Assembly (NCBI GenBank): GCA_902729315.2
Contig: LR746268.1
Span: 8,873,005-8,937,004 of the forward strand
From: Spirodela intermedia
Lineage: Eukaryota; Streptophyta; Magnoliopsida; Alismatales; Araceae
DNA: 64,000 nt
Direction: 5' to 3'
Shown here: piece by piece, positions 53,601 to 64,000 of the stretch
Numbering within the stretch: the first letter of the stretch is position 1
How the letters are laid out: each line of letters begins with the position of its first letter
Position numbers and translations under genes: made by a program
The notes under the pieces: model-generated
What the model was told of the DNA's origin: nothing
Database searches by the model: none
The model's input: the letters and a program-made list of their open reading frames with translations, nothing else

Positions 53601-56600
53601 AAAATGCCTATCATTTGGCCACACTATCTCCTCTAATTTTCGTACACATGATACCTGTGAAATTATTTTTTTGTCTAGCTAAAAATTATTCGGTGTGCGG
53701 CGGAGTTGTCCGACGCTTCTCATGACATTAATTTTCTACCATGTCATACCTGTTTATTTGATACCAATAGCGGCAAGAGTAGTTGGAGATGACAGAAGGC
53801 AGAGGAGGATGAGCCTTCACTACCAGGCGCATAGTGCTGCTATTGAAGACAGCGAGAATTAAAGGGTTGCATTTGTTTAGTTCGAACCCCCCAAAATACT
53901 GTGATTAATATCCTACCGGGGCCACGCTGCGCACGAAATAGATAACAACAGCCTTCACGAATAAAAATATAGATCAGAATACCTATTTTACATCATGTTT
54001 GTGCTTAACATAAACTGGCAATTTATATCTTATCAAAATAAAATAAATTGAATTATCAAAGATAAATTATAGATCTCAAACAGCTCTTCTTAGCGATGAC
54101 TTAACCCGTATGATTCTCCAATATGTTACCTCTTGAATGCCTTTACTGATTGGTGACTCTTTCCTCCCTGGCTGAGATGTACTGGCACTGTCGCAGGTAG
54201 AGTGACCAGTCCTGTGTTGTGGTCAGTGCATATGGAATCGATTTTCCACTGTTTGAGGTTTATCATTCAAAGATAATTATAGAGGTAAAAAACTCTGCGG
54301 TGGACGGCGGCAGCTGAAGAATATTCAGGAGGTGGTTGTTCTCATCGCCCTATCTTGGACTTTTCGCTGCCTGCGTGGCCACTTTGTCGCCTCAAATTAA
54401 ATGAACCCGCATGCCCAGTCTAGGCTTCGGTTAAGAAGTTTTCCACAACCAATGGCCCCTTATAGTTATTTTATTGTAACTTGTGCTCATCTCAAGATCT
54501 CTCCTGTGCCAAAGTTTCATCTCACTCTAAATTACAGAACCAAAGTCTCTCTCCTTCACAAAACAACGCTTCAAAATAACATCATTGAGTAAATAAAGAA
54601 ACTACTAGCGGAGATCGAAGACGATGATGCTTAAGACTTTCGTGGGTTATTTTTTTCCGGAAGGGGAAATACCAAATATGCCACACCCGAACTCTACCTT
54701 CACCAGGCGCAATACACAATACATTTGACGCCAATATTTTTGTTTTTTATTCTTCTTGCATAATTGTAATCAATGTGACAGTTTATATCTCGTCTACCGA
54801 ACAAGCGCCTATTTCCATATGATGAAGTTTAGTCTGAACTCATACGTGTGCCTCTTTTGCATCCGATTGGCTACGTTGAATGTACTAAACTTTTATGTGA
54901 CTACGAACGGCATAGCTCCCAAATATCCCGATGACGAATGTTTCTATGAAATGAACTGCAGATATTCATGGCATCGTAATGCTCCTGGCCCTTCAGGACA
55001 TTAGCGTACGATAAGAGCACGCGATTCCCAAGGCCAATAATGGATCACCTCCGTGGAACGCTCGTTTGAGTTCAGACTTTACCTTTTCCTGAACAATGTT
55101 CTCCCTTACGCTCTTTGACGTCGTTCAAACGTCATTTATCTTCACTGGTCACTGTTAAAAGATAACCAAAATTGCTCTCTTGTGTTTCGAAGTTTTTTCT
55201 TGCTAAAGACAAGAAAATTTACCATACACATTATGATGGGGAAACTTGCTTCTCCGCATCTATTTTATGTTAAATATCACTTGTAGTATTAGGAGTTTCA
55301 AACAAAACATCTTTGGTTTACGTAAAAACCAATAGTCATCGTATAAAATCATTTTTATTATAATATGCTATTATTGTATCTCATGCAGATTCCCTAAATA
55401 ATTGGAAATTATCATTACCTATTTGGGGGTGAAAGTAAAATTTAACTGTTGACATTTTATTGGGGGGTAAGATCTTAAAATCATATTCTTAGCTACTCTA
55501 AATAATTAAAAAAATGTGAGGAGATATTGACGTGACTTAGTTGTTGTAAAGTAAATCACATAAATTTACAATTTATAAAACTAGAAAATACGATTTTTTG
55601 AATATTTAGAAGTATTTCTGAAAAATATATCAATTATAATTCAATAAAATTTCCAAAAATAGTAATAATTTCCCAAGTCAATCATAGGGATGTAATATAA
55701 TATCTGGTAATTATTCAGAATTTTCTTCAAAGAAGAATATTTTTTATAAATTTTATATTAGGAAATAAAAAGAAAATATATTTAAAATTCACAAAAAAGA
55801 GAAATAAGGGTGCAGATGTTAGGATGACATCAGCTCCTGGCGAATGCGAATCGGGTGGAAATAAAGTTCCACCCAATAATTCTTACGTAAGTGATTATAA
55901 ATAATTTAATTGATCAAATTAAGATATATAAAAGTCAGAAGAATCGTAATTGAATGAAGTATATCTTAGTAAATTTAAATTACATAATTATCACTAAATA
56001 AAGCGGAAAGTAAATTGAAAGCAGGCCAGAGTTCTGACGTCACAACGGTGATACATTAGTGATGCACAGAATTTTGAGCATTCGGGAGGATTATTGTGCG
56101 GTGTTCACAGCCTTGAAGGCTCTCTTTAGATAATGACAACATAGATAATCTCTATATCTCCTTGCGAAGTCTAGAGATCAATGAAATAGGTCGTCAAATT
56201 GTCTCCAGCAACTGTTATTCGATAAAGCGAAAAAATGACAACTTTACGGCTCTCCGACAGTTGTCATATGACAGAGAGGAACTTGATGAAGGTGGGACGC
56301 GTGTTAGGGAGCTTCATCCTTAGGTTCGCATAGTAAGAGGAGGCTCTTCATCACATCTGGTATGCTCTCAGGAGGTGGCGACTTGTCTCTCAGCAAATCG
56401 TCTTCTTCTCGACGATGGCTTATTTGTCGATCAATCGAAAGTACTTTACTCAATGGATTTATAATCTTTTTATCGCAAATCGTTTAGTAATTTTAGTAAT
56501 AGTGTTCTACAAATTACATTTATGAGATTTTTGCTGATGATTCAATGATTCTGGTTGCTTAATCCTTCATCGACAATCTGTAAAAAAGTTGTGATAATCA

Positions 56601-57325
56601 AATAAAAAATATGAATTTTGGCTCTAGAAAGATTTAAACCTATGTAGGTTGTCCACCCTTTCTGGGAAAGGTGTGATGCGGGTTTAGTCTCACATCGCTT
56701 GTGCAATGAAGTGTCTAGTGAATATATTATAAATTATATTTCCGATCAAGTCTCTTTCTCACGTGTGTACGATCACTCTTTGCCCCACAACCAGCTGGCC
56801 ACTAGTATGTGGAAGGGGTATGACACACATGTGCCTTTATCTGTCTAAGCTACTCAAGCTTCTATTCACGACTACTTCCTACTTGTGCTTTCAACCCACT
56901 TGTGGGCCCGACTAGCTGACAGGTTTCCTTTATTTTGTCTTATTTTTATTTTTATTTCTTTTTCTTTATTTATCTCAAAAGTAAGACTATAAAAATCATA
57001 TAAATTCGTATAAAATCACATACTTATCCAAAAATTCATGTTAATCGATTGAAAACCACTTTTCACTCTTTAACATAAATATAAGTCTATTTATCATGAG
57101 TTAAGTCTAAAACTATATTCTTTACTAATTATTAACTCATGATAATGAAGACTTATCAGATACTAAGAGATAATTTCTAATTTTAAAATGGCTACCTTTT
57201 TTTATTAATTAATATATTCATAGTGCAAGCTTTCTCTCTCCAAACTGGGGAAATTACCCACGTGGGGACTTTGTTCACGGGGAACTCTTGAAAGCTTGCT
57301 CTCTTGGAGTGGCATCAACCGGACA
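53601..57325. other. AT-rich intergenic region without recognised genes
   Basis: Only short chance ORFs. A segment at 56640-56760 has a block gtctcacatcgcttg followed about 30 bp later by a TATA-like attataaatt, which resembles a plant snRNA-type promoter; no known U-snRNA follows it. The right end (57230-57325) is the 3' flank of the MYB gene. Confidence 0.5.
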
Positions 57326-58444
57326 TCACTCAGACGTTAGATTGGCATCCAACAGAAAATCCTCCCACCCCAGCGGCCACCAACCTCCTTCCACATTTTC
57401 ATCTGCCTGAGGTGGCCAATGGAGCAGTTCTTCCTCGACTGGAAAGGGAATGACATCTTTTTTTTCCCGTTCCTCCTGTTGCCGTTGTCTCTGATCCTTT
57501 TCGTCGTCTTCCAGCAGAAGCCTCGTCCACGCCGCGAGATCTCGCTGGTTGTCGGACTTCTCATCTGTCGAGGAAAAGCGGTGTCCGCCTTGGAGAAATT
57601 CATCGCACGTAATGATGTTCGGTAGGCAGGTTGTGCCTTCGGACAAAGTTCGAGGTCGAGGCCTGAAAATCTCGTGGCGACAACCGCCGCTAGCCTCTGT
57701 GAAGTGAGCTAGACGAGGCGACAGCCTAGCTTGTTCCAATATGCAGGAATTGTACTTCTCCACAGCCATGCCGACGGTGTTTCTTAGGTTGATCTTCCTG
57801 GCCACCTTCCCTTGAGCTCCCCCCTTCTTGCTCAAGCAGGAGTTCCAGTAGTTCTTGATGTCGTTCGCCGTTCTGCCTGGAATTCTACCTGCTATTAGGG
57901 ACCACCTGGAACATTAAGCACGCTTAGTTTGACGTCTGAATCATGGCCTCCTTGTTGAATGGTAGCTCATTCTTTAGGAAGGTGTTCTCTTATAACTAAC
58001 CTGTTCCCCAAGAGCCTGTGGAGCCTGATGATAAGGTCGACTTCGTCCTCCTGAAACTCCCCTCGTTTGATGCTCGGCTTCAGATAGTTCAGCCACCTCA
58101 GACGGCAGCTCTTACGACAGCGTCTCAATCCTGAAGATTTATCAGAGGACGACGGAACAAACTCGTTCATAACTAGGGAAGCAAACTCATCTGCCATCTG
58201 TGTTTCTCCTTTTATGCGATTATGAAAACTATGTCTTCGCTTCATAGCCCGGAAGGGAGAGCTACACGAGTTAAACATCAAGACTCGTGCTACCTACATA
58301 ATTTAAGTAAGATGAAGCCGTACCTGCCCTCTCTGGAATTAGATGCCACTGCCCTTCACCATACTGGAGGACGCATCTCTGGAGAAGTGTATCTTCCTCT
58401 GGAGTCCATGCGCCCTTTCTCACTTTCGCGTTCTGATTTTCCAT
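57326..58444 (-). CDS. R2R3-MYB transcription factor, anthocyanin-activator (subgroup 6) type
   Basis: Subgroup 6 MYBs form MYB-bHLH-WD40 complexes that switch on anthocyanin genes. Exons, high to low: 58444-58324, 58130-58001, 57905-57326; in frame, 276 residues with the standard R2R3-MYB intron positions. R2: [20 protein letters not shown]...[16 protein letters not shown]3: [20 protein letters not shown]...[20 protein letters not shown]. The bHLH-contact signature (DL..R...L......L...R) is intact within [26 protein letters not shown] and ANDIKNYWN are typical of anthocyanin MYBs, and RPRPRTL resembles the KPRPR[ST]F motif of subgroup 6. The acidic, Trp-rich C terminus ([14 protein letters not shown]) looks like an activation region. 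An in-frame ATG at 58489 would add 15 residues, but the TATA box position favours 58444. Confidence 0.92.
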
Positions 58445-58509
58445 TTTCGAACCCTTCAGTCCCTTCTTCCCCAGATCGAACACTTCCACTACCTTCTCTC
58501 ATTAGGCTG

Positions 58510-58515
58510 TTTATA
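58510..58515 (-). promoter_or_regulatory. TATA box of the R2R3-MYB gene
   Basis: The minus strand reads CTATAAACAG. Transcription would start about 30 nt downstream (near 58483), just past the ATG at 58489. This supports 58444 as the true start codon. Confidence 0.65.
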
Positions 58516-58699
58516 GATCTGCGTCTGGGTTGGTACACAACGAGGTATCTCCAGAAGAGTATCCCTGAAACCTAAACGTGGAAAGATTGTCCACAGGCTG
58601 TAATCTCTCTCTGTCAATTATTTGTTTGTCGTGGAGTGAGAACCAGAGACTGGAAAGTTGAAAAAGTACGCCCTTCTGGGATTATTCCTCATAGGCTGC

Positions 58700-59650
58700 G
58701 GAAGGGAATGGGGTGGCAACGTGGACGCCTTCCGTCCGTCGTTGGTCATTGTCATCCTTGGTTATGATCCAATGGACGATGAACTGTCATTATCGACGAA
58801 CTGCGGCTACGGTACACCCACATCACGCGTTCCTGTGGCTGGTTGATTGGTTTTCCTGATCGGCCTTTGACAGATAGACCGGCGTTGCGGCCAAATTAAG
58901 GCCATTAACGGAATGCTAAATTTTCACTTTATTGTGATTTGGAGCCTCACAGGATCACGTCCCTTCCGTTAACACAAAAGTGGATGGCAAAGAGTGCCTT
59001 GGGTAAACATCTTTCAGCAACTTACTCGTGTTGGCACACGTCGCAGCAAGATCTGCCGCTTCGAAGGGGATCCCCGGGGCGAAGGGGGTCACGATGATCT
59101 GATACGCCGGATCACGGCTCTTTTGATAGTAGATGTGGACCAGCTGGATCTATCCTATACTTTGTGTGGCTAAAGCCCATTGCCTTCTCTCCAGTCACCA
59201 CATGCTTGAACACTTACCGCTCGGGAAGATGAGGACGGGAATGGAGTGGTGACGTGGACGCCTTCTGCCTGTCGTCGGTTGTTATCACCTTCGGTTATGT
59301 TCCAATGGACGATGAAACTCTCACCATCGACGAACTGCGACTACGGTGGACCCATGTCACGAAAGAGGTGTATTGGTTCTTTGGTAGGTTGATGGGCTTG
59401 ATGGGCTTTCCTGCTCGACTTTGACCGTAGACCGGCGTTGCAGTTAAATTGTGGTCAATTAATGTATGTCAAAATTTTGTTTCATTGTAATTGGGAGCCG
59501 CACGGGGTCATGCTCATTCGATTAATACAATAGTGGATAACGAAGAGTGCGCTGGGTAATCGTCTTGCACGAATTACTCGATTCGGTACCTTGTCAAATC
59601 AAGATCTGCCACTTGTAAGGGGTTCCGCCGGTAGGAGCTGCATGTTTTTT
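58700..59650. repeat. Two diverged ~400-bp direct repeats (~540-bp offset) in the MYB promoter region
   Basis: Unit A is about 58700-59070 and unit B about 59233-59625. Shared landmarks in the same order: ggaatgg.gtgg, gtggacgcctt, ccaatggacgatgaa, tcgacgaactgcg, agaccggcgttgc, agtggat and gatctgcc.ctt, offset by 533-554 bp. They begin about 260 bp upstream of the MYB start codon. Confidence 0.85.
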
Positions 59651-61019
59651 TTATTATTGGAAAAAGGAATATCGGATCTGTTGGCCCATACTTCCCAGGG
59701 TGAAGTCCGTTGTCCTCTTTTCAACATTTATTCATGGTAAGTAGAAAACCAATGACGGAAATATAACTCCAAAAGTACCGGCCTTTCAGGAAGTTGAATG
59801 ACTATGATACTAAGGCCAGAAAAGTACGATAGGAATGTCACAACGCGTAGGGTAAGAATTCTCTGTTGTGATGCGTCAATTTGGGCACAAACATAGGGAT
59901 GCAAGGCTTAGGGAGAGCTAAATGTCATGGCTTGGATCTTGACAACCATCTGACACGCTCGTACCGGAAAACTTGCAGTTCGCCTTGTCACCCCTCCAGG
60001 ACCTAAATAAGTCCGAAATATTACCTTTTATACTTCAGATTTCGTCAGTCACTCAAATGTTTTTCATCTCAATTTTTATTTTGTGAGAAACTCGAGTTAG
60101 AAAATAGCCGATTCAGCAGAGGTATTTCTGAGGTCTTGCAGTCATGATCGTTTTGCATCATTTGTATCTAACAGGAAATTGTGAGTACGTGTCTCTATAA
60201 TTACCCTGTGAACAAGTGATGTGTATAAAATAGGAAAAAAATTATTAAATGCGCAGTGTCAGCAACTGATATAGGTCGAAGGTGCCATTATCGTGGCAAT
60301 CGGCATCCGTTGGCATTTGGCTGATGACGGATACCTGCGAGTGTTTATTCGTTTTATAATCGTAAACTTCTTCTTCATGTGACTACAGTTTGCATATTTT
60401 GTGGTCGTCGGAAGGGTTAGCAGTGACAACTATCAGAATCATACTGGATGGGGTGGTCTATCTCAGTGGCACCTAAATGGTTCGTAAACTGAAGGGAATT
60501 CCTCAACTTCATTGGTATCATATATTCTCATTTCATGTAAAAGAAATTGTATAATGCCTTCAAACAAGCCATGTGGCATATTAATTGATGTCCTGATTTA
60601 TAGGACAAAAATCAAAGTGATAGACAAAAATCCTTGCAATAACAACTTATTTGTTGATGGTCAAAGTTTAATACACCTGATGTGTGAGTGATGACGTGAA
60701 TAAGTTACAGATTGATTAATCCAGTGTTGCATGTCTTATTTGATAAAAAAAATAATCAAACCACAGTTTCACAGAATAATATAATATAATACCAGTAATA
60801 CTATTATAACGTCCAGAGGTTATCTAGTCAAATTCTCACCGTATATCATAACATGCTGTGCAAGACGTGACGAGATAATTAGATATGAGGATCGACTCAA
60901 TTCTTTGCACAGTGAGATGGCAAGATTTGACTTCTCAATTATATTTAGAAGTCGATATTATCTCACATGAGTCCGAAAGTAATGTGTAAACGACATTTGA
61001 AACTTTAATTTGTAGCATT
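59651..61019. other. AT-rich intergenic region without recognised genes
   Basis: No supported ORF or known repeat was recognised between the MYB upstream repeats and copy 2 of the copia-derived element. Confidence 0.5.
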
Positions 61020-64000
61020 TACATTTCAGAGGGGGATAGAGAGGAAGACAGGCAGCGGGGAGGGAGTGGGGAGTGGGGAGGGAGTAAAACTTAAAAGGGG
61101 AGAGAAAGAGAGAGAGGAGGAGCACAGTTGACGAGAATAGCGGATATGTAGGTGAAGTGGGTGTGAAGGAGGAAGGGAGGGAGAGAGCGAGAGAGAAAAG
61201 TAGAGCGAACGAGAATAACGGATATATAGGTGAAGTGTGTGTGAGGGAGAAGAACGAAAGGGAGGGAGGAAGAGGTAGAGAGAGAGGGAGCGAGTGGGAG
61301 GCTTCTGATTTGTGGCCACAGAGTACGATCGCATTGGTTCGTGTGCACCAAAGGAATGTCAACCCCAGTCATTAACCTCTGTACTTTCTGTAGTCGGGAG
61401 ATTCGCGTCTCTCTTCATCTACCTTTCCAAATGACTGTCTTTAATCATTGTGGGATAGCTGACGCAGCAAACGGCAGCAGATTTTGCTTTCATTAATGGT
61501 CAGCGATACCCGTAATAAGCCCCTAAGTGATACTTGGTCGTTAAAATGCTGGATTTAATAAAGGGTTTTTCAAAGTATCATTCTCGATAGTTTTAGATAT
61601 GACTGTTCATATTTCACACCCATCTGCTTTAAGAATAATAATTTCAGGATCATGTTTTAAACTTGATAAGGCTTCCTATCATTTCAAGTAAGCAATGAGA
61701 GCCAAGTGTGAACGATTGTACAAGTCCCTGCGTTATAAAAGATTTTACAGGAGTAGCATGGATACTAATTTGTTTATTAAAAACTAGTCTCTTGATGTTT
61801 TGATTGTTTAGATTTATGTGGATGATATTATTTGTTTGTGGGAACCAGTTCTTAATTCTTTTGATGAATGTCTAGTGTCATGAAAACTGGATGATATAAT
61901 TTATTGGTTAAAATTTACTCACGTGGTAGGAACTTATCCCAATAATTGGAAAATTAGGTTGAAGTAGTTTTCTGTTAGTATCTTTAACTTTGAAAGCGAC
62001 TACTCCCCTTGAGGAACCTTCGCGTGCGATGTTACGAAAATCAAATTGACTTTCAGGTCGCGACAAGGGAGAGTGCTCACCTCACGGGACTGTGGACACA
62101 TTGTCAAAGGCATCTCTCCATCAAATTTATAATTAAAGTCTAGGCATAAGAAACGACGAAATTGGTAAGTAACCAGATGACGGCGAGGTTTCCAACCTTT
62201 CGGACGACATCAGATCCCTTTCAGTATCTAGTTTTTAGTGAGATACTGAAATCTTAGAGTTTTTAACCGTTAGCAACGTGAGAGTTCAGGCGAGGTGGTT
62301 AGTCGACTTTGAAGGGGTAGCAATAAGGTTCGTTATATTCATACTTATAAGAATACATACAGAGGCAATAATCCTCTCTATCGTAATAAGCCCCTAAGTT
62401 ATACTTGGTCGTCAAAACATCAAGAGACTAGTTTTTAATAAACAAATTAGTATCCATGCTACTCCTGTAAAATCTTTTATAACGCAGGGACTTGTACAAT
62501 CGTTCACACTTGGCTCTCATTGCTTACTTGAAATGATAGGAAGCCTTATCAAGTTTAAAACATGATCCTGAAATTATTATTCTTAAAGCAGATGGGTGTG
62601 AGATATGAACAGTCATAGCTAAAACTATCGAGAATGATACTTTGAAAAACCCTTTATTAATCCTCGATAAATCTTTAAAACAAGAGAATGCAAGAAATAT
62701 TGGATGGTAGCTATTCCCGCTATAGTGACATAGATTTCAATAAAACCAATACCTTCTTCATGTCTGTATCTTTGAGAAGCTTCTCTTGCCTTATTTTTTA
62801 TGACTTTTATATATTTATTCATTTTGTTCCTGAAAAAATACTTAGTACTAATCACATTTTGGTTTTCAAATTCAATTATTAGTGTCCACCAATGTTCATT
62901 TCAAACTGATTTATTCTTGGTGAATTCCATCGATCAAACTGCTGTTATGCATTGTTTCTAGTTTTAGGTTCAATAGCAGATGCAAATCCAATAAATTTAA
63001 ATGTTATCTCAAAGAGGATTTAGTTGATTTATTATAATCCCTTATTTATTATTTCACAGTATGATTATTTCTGATAAACATATATTTATTGGAAAATGGG
63101 GAATATTTCTGTTCTGATGCTAGATGATTTAAATCAAAAAAAGTCATCTCATGTGTTAAGTCGGCTATTTCATCTTAATGCATTTAAGCTCCACCCAAAA
63201 TAATCAAAGCAAATTTTCACATTAAAGATAATATGAATATATGCTTCTGTTGTAAATATGTTAAAGTCTAAGAATCCTCTAAGTAACCACAAAATAGAGC
63301 TTTATTGCTCTTCAGATCAAATTTGTTCAGCTCGTCTTTTTCATTTGCTAAGATGAAACACTTGAAGCAAAATGGTTTAAAATAGCTGAAGTTGGATTTT
63401 TTTTGTTCTTAAAGACCCCCTATGGCATCTTTTAAGGATTGGTCTCATTTAAACTCTATTCACTATGTTAAAAGGACCACTCACTACTTCAACCCAAATA
63501 TAAATTTGAACTCTTTTTAAACTCTATTAAAATCATAGCTCAAGTCAAAGAAAATTTGAGTTTTTCTCTCTATGACCCCATATTTTTATTGTTGAATTTT
63601 TAAATAAGGCCATATTTATAATATAAATCAGAAAACAATTAACTTTCACATTCACCTCCATGATCACCCGAAACACAATCAACCAAAATTCCTTTATGAC
63701 TGAAAACCAGTTTTGAAAATATTGAGAAATACTTGAGACACTTTCTTATAAACCCACATGAATCTCGAAAAATTATTGATTAAAATGAATGCAAAGTTTT
63801 TAATTAGACTAAGAACCCTTGAAAGACCAAATAATTGATCTCTGTTATTTCTAGTGGTCTGGTTGTGAACCCAAAATTATTGGACCTAAAGCTTGAGTGA
63901 GTTTGTTTACTTCTAATGCGTGCAATACATAATAAAGATTTCAATACGTTCAGTGTAAATTTATTAGATGCATCTAATGAAGAGTACAAATTATGAATAC
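61020..64000 (-). mobile_element. Degraded Ty1/copia-derived repeat, copy 2, rearranged and running off the right edge
   Basis: Three blocks relate to copy 1. 61145-61556 matches about 50880-51335 in the same orientation. 61557-62378 matches about 51460-52290 in reverse complement. 62379-64000 again matches in the same orientation (about 52035-53595). Minus-strand RT remnants are clear at 62625-62855 (NKAREASQRYRHEEGIGF). The RT core YVDDII appears on the plus strand at 61815-61832, inside the inverted block. Multiple stops make it non-functional. The element continues beyond the window. Confidence 0.8.
61557..62660. repeat. Inverted repeat: ~247-bp arms around a ~608-bp spacer within copia copy 2
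   Basis: Left arm 61557-61803 and right arm 62412-62660 are near-perfect reverse complements. A ~40-bp direct repeat (cgtaataagcccctaagt then atacttggtcgt) sits outside the left arm at 61511-61548 and next to the right arm at 62379-62416. Confidence 0.9.

Noticed and set aside
53875-53900. Possible tRNA T-arm (gttcgaaccccc)
   Set aside because: No matching acceptor stem or D-arm within tRNA distance.
58445-58489. Upstream in-frame ATG giving a 15-residue longer MYB
   Set aside because: The TATA box at 58510-58515 places transcription start at or after this ATG, and the family usually starts shortly before the R2 repeat.

Overview
This window is nuclear DNA from a flowering plant. The evidence is multi-exon genes with GT-AG introns, two chloroplast-targeted proteins (cpSRP54 and BASS4), pentatricopeptide-repeat genes, plant-only families (RopGAP, WIP zinc finger, plant PARP3, LITTLE ZIPPER, anthocyanin-type R2R3-MYB, TFL1/CEN-like PEBP) and many (GA/CT)n microsatellites. 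GC-rich first exons and a PEBP protein most like the rice RCN group suggest a monocot; that placement is inference. All exon joins below were derived by hand from reading frame, splice signals and remembered family sequences, and no alignment was run. || Layout. 0-3.6 kb: cpSRP54 (minus), 3' end beyond the left edge. 4.5-7.1 kb: AMMECR1-like (plus), divergent from cpSRP54. 8.2-10.8 kb: N-carbamoylputrescine amidase (plus). 11.0-12.8 kb: CRIB-RopGAP (minus). 15.6-17.2 kb: P-class PPR (minus). 18.4-20.3 kb: PLS/E-class PPR with one small intron (minus). 20.9-22.5 kb: membrane-anchored alpha/beta hydrolase (minus). 25.9-26.4 kb: a ~450 bp (GA)n tract just upstream of a TFL1/CEN-like gene (26.6-27.5 kb, plus). 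28.2-36.9 kb: 14-exon BASS4 (minus). 40.2-41.8 kb: WIP-type C2H2 zinc finger (plus). 44.0-48.4 kb: 16-exon PARP3 (plus). 49.2-49.7 kb: LITTLE ZIPPER (ZPR3/4-like) gene with a frame break (minus). 50.9-53.6 kb and 61.0-64.0 kb: two related degraded Ty1/copia-derived repeats, the second carrying an inverted segment. 57.3-58.5 kb: R2R3-MYB of the anthocyanin-activator type (minus), with ~540 bp tandem repeats upstream. || The genes do not form one pathway; this is ordinary plant gene space. Loose themes are plastid biogenesis and transport (cpSRP54, BASS4), polyamine synthesis (amidase) and developmental regulation (TFL1-like, WIP, ZPR, MYB, RopGAP). || No convincing new multi-gene system was found. 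The points most worth checking are an Arg at the FT/TFL1 switch position of the PEBP protein, the broken ZPR frame, tandem promoter repeats at the MYB, the inverted duplication in the copia relic, two probable GC-AG introns, and some unassigned coding-like segments at 13.2, 17.7 and 36.9-39.4 kb.
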